Source of the DNA: Petrosia ficiformis
Taxonomy: Eukaryota > Porifera > Demospongiae > Haplosclerida > Petrosiidae
NCBI GenBank assembly: GCA_947044365.1
Contig: OX345636.1
Location: forward strand, 16,231,115-16,295,114
Length of the DNA stretch: 64,000 bases
Direction: 5' to 3'
The translations under genes and the position numbers were made by a program. Positions 63,534 through 64,000 of the stretch are shown piece by piece; within the stretch, counting starts at the first letter, position 1, and each line of letters opens with the position of its first letter. Below the pieces are notes generated by a model, which was not told the DNA's origin, did not search any database, and saw only the letters and a program-made list of their open reading frames with translations.

Positions 63534-64000
63534 TCAATATGTGTTTCAGTTGCTGAAATTAGGTCGTGTAATAATTAATTTATAATTGGGCATCTAACTA
63601 GAGCACCTATCCTGCTGTTGTAAATGTCCATAGTATATTTATCATTGAAGTAAATTATTTTCTTATAGACAGATGATTATGGTAATCCTACTGATGAGCT
63701 GGATCCATTTGCTAAACTAGTGCTTGACAACATTGGATCAGATGCATCAACTGGTACATCTAAATAAGTTGTTTATTTCATGTGACCTAATCTGTTCCGA
63801 TTTTTGTACCAATTTCATAAAACACTGCAATTTTGTATAGGAAGCCATCTTCTTGCCGAAAATATTTTGTTTAATTTAAAAATAATAGAACATCAATGGT
63901 CTACTTCATCACCAAACAAATTTATAATTATGTAAATATTGACCATGAAAACCAACTTATTTTTGAAATGGGGTACTAATATTGCATGCAGATACTGAGT

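Larger units (their letters stand above)
57260..63753 (+). pseudogene. ACSBG partial copy 3 (exons 12 and 16; mosaic)
   Basis: 57260-57790 matches 27145-27660, then the copy jumps to match 33690-35490. Exon 11 is lost: a ~400-bp deletion joins GTATTAAAATGAAG to CTATGTGTAAGT near 58170. Exon 12 counterpart 58709-58829 is almost identical to the main gene, with Asp396 changed to Tyr (FNFYIP). Near 59525 homology to the main gene ends and homology to copy 2 (50836 onward) begins. Exon 16 counterpart 63669-63753 (TDDYGNPTDELDPFAKLVLD) is closer to copy 2. Exons 13-15 are missing as in copy 2. Exons 17-18, if present, lie beyond the window. Confidence 0.9.

Noticed and set aside
1..64000. tRNA or rRNA genes
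   Set aside because: No cloverleaf with A and B boxes or rRNA core sequence was noticed on either strand; a dedicated scan was not possible.

Overview
This is a window of intron-rich, AT-rich animal nuclear DNA, very dense in transposable elements. One recognisable host gene carries the window: a bubblegum-type long-chain acyl-CoA synthetase (ACSBG family). I could assemble it completely from sequence: 18 coding exons on the + strand from ATG at 5459 to TAA at 47427, 647 residues, all exon phases agreeing. The spliced structure, BEN-like genes, PIF/Harbinger, hAT, Tc1, piggyBac-like and Helitron relics and very frequent ACATGTACATGT palindromes suggest a marine invertebrate, most likely a demosponge. 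The species is inference.

Layout. 1-5458: flank with a BEN-like gene (- strand, 1901-3021) and a PD-(D/E)XK-like gene (- strand, 3339-4791) split by a 734-bp hAT element with a perfect 8-bp target duplication. 5385-5433: an 18-bp perfect inverted repeat just before the ACSBG start. 5459-47427: ACSBG exons, whose introns hold most of the mobile DNA. These include a piggyBac-like element (10794-13734) holding a Tc1/mariner-like element (11369-13569) that itself carries a spliced BEN-like gene; a hAT element (14522-16112) holding another TA-flanked element; convergent Tc1 transposase relics (23780-25000); a hAT remnant with only a BED finger (25700-26379); a ~660-bp tandem array (28098-30660); a third BEN-like gene (31660-32671); and a broken Helitron-like Rep/N-domain gene (37720-40633) preceded by six 94-bp repeats, each with the start codon.

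47428-64000: two incomplete tandem copies of the 3' end of ACSBG. Copy 2 (49426-53095) and copy 3 (57260 to beyond 63753) both lack exons 13-15 and cannot be spliced in frame. Copy 2 also has a frameshift in exon 17. Copy 3 is a mosaic: its 5' half is a recent copy of the main gene's intron 10-exon 12 region and its 3' half matches copy 2. Between the copies lie a decayed Ty3/gypsy pol relic (48127-48800) and an orphan exon resembling AP-3 delta adaptin (56954-57049). Copy 3 is split by a PIF/Harbinger element (59623-62491) with decayed transposase and MADF genes, and carries a pogo-like transposase relic and a 202-bp hAT MITE whose empty site is preserved in copy 2.

The most unusual features are BEN-like genes sitting antisense in this locus, at least one inside Tc1-type terminal repeats; three hAT derivatives that each keep only the N-terminal coding exon; and the amplified start-codon repeats of the Helitron-like gene. 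No tRNA, rRNA or CRISPR array was seen.
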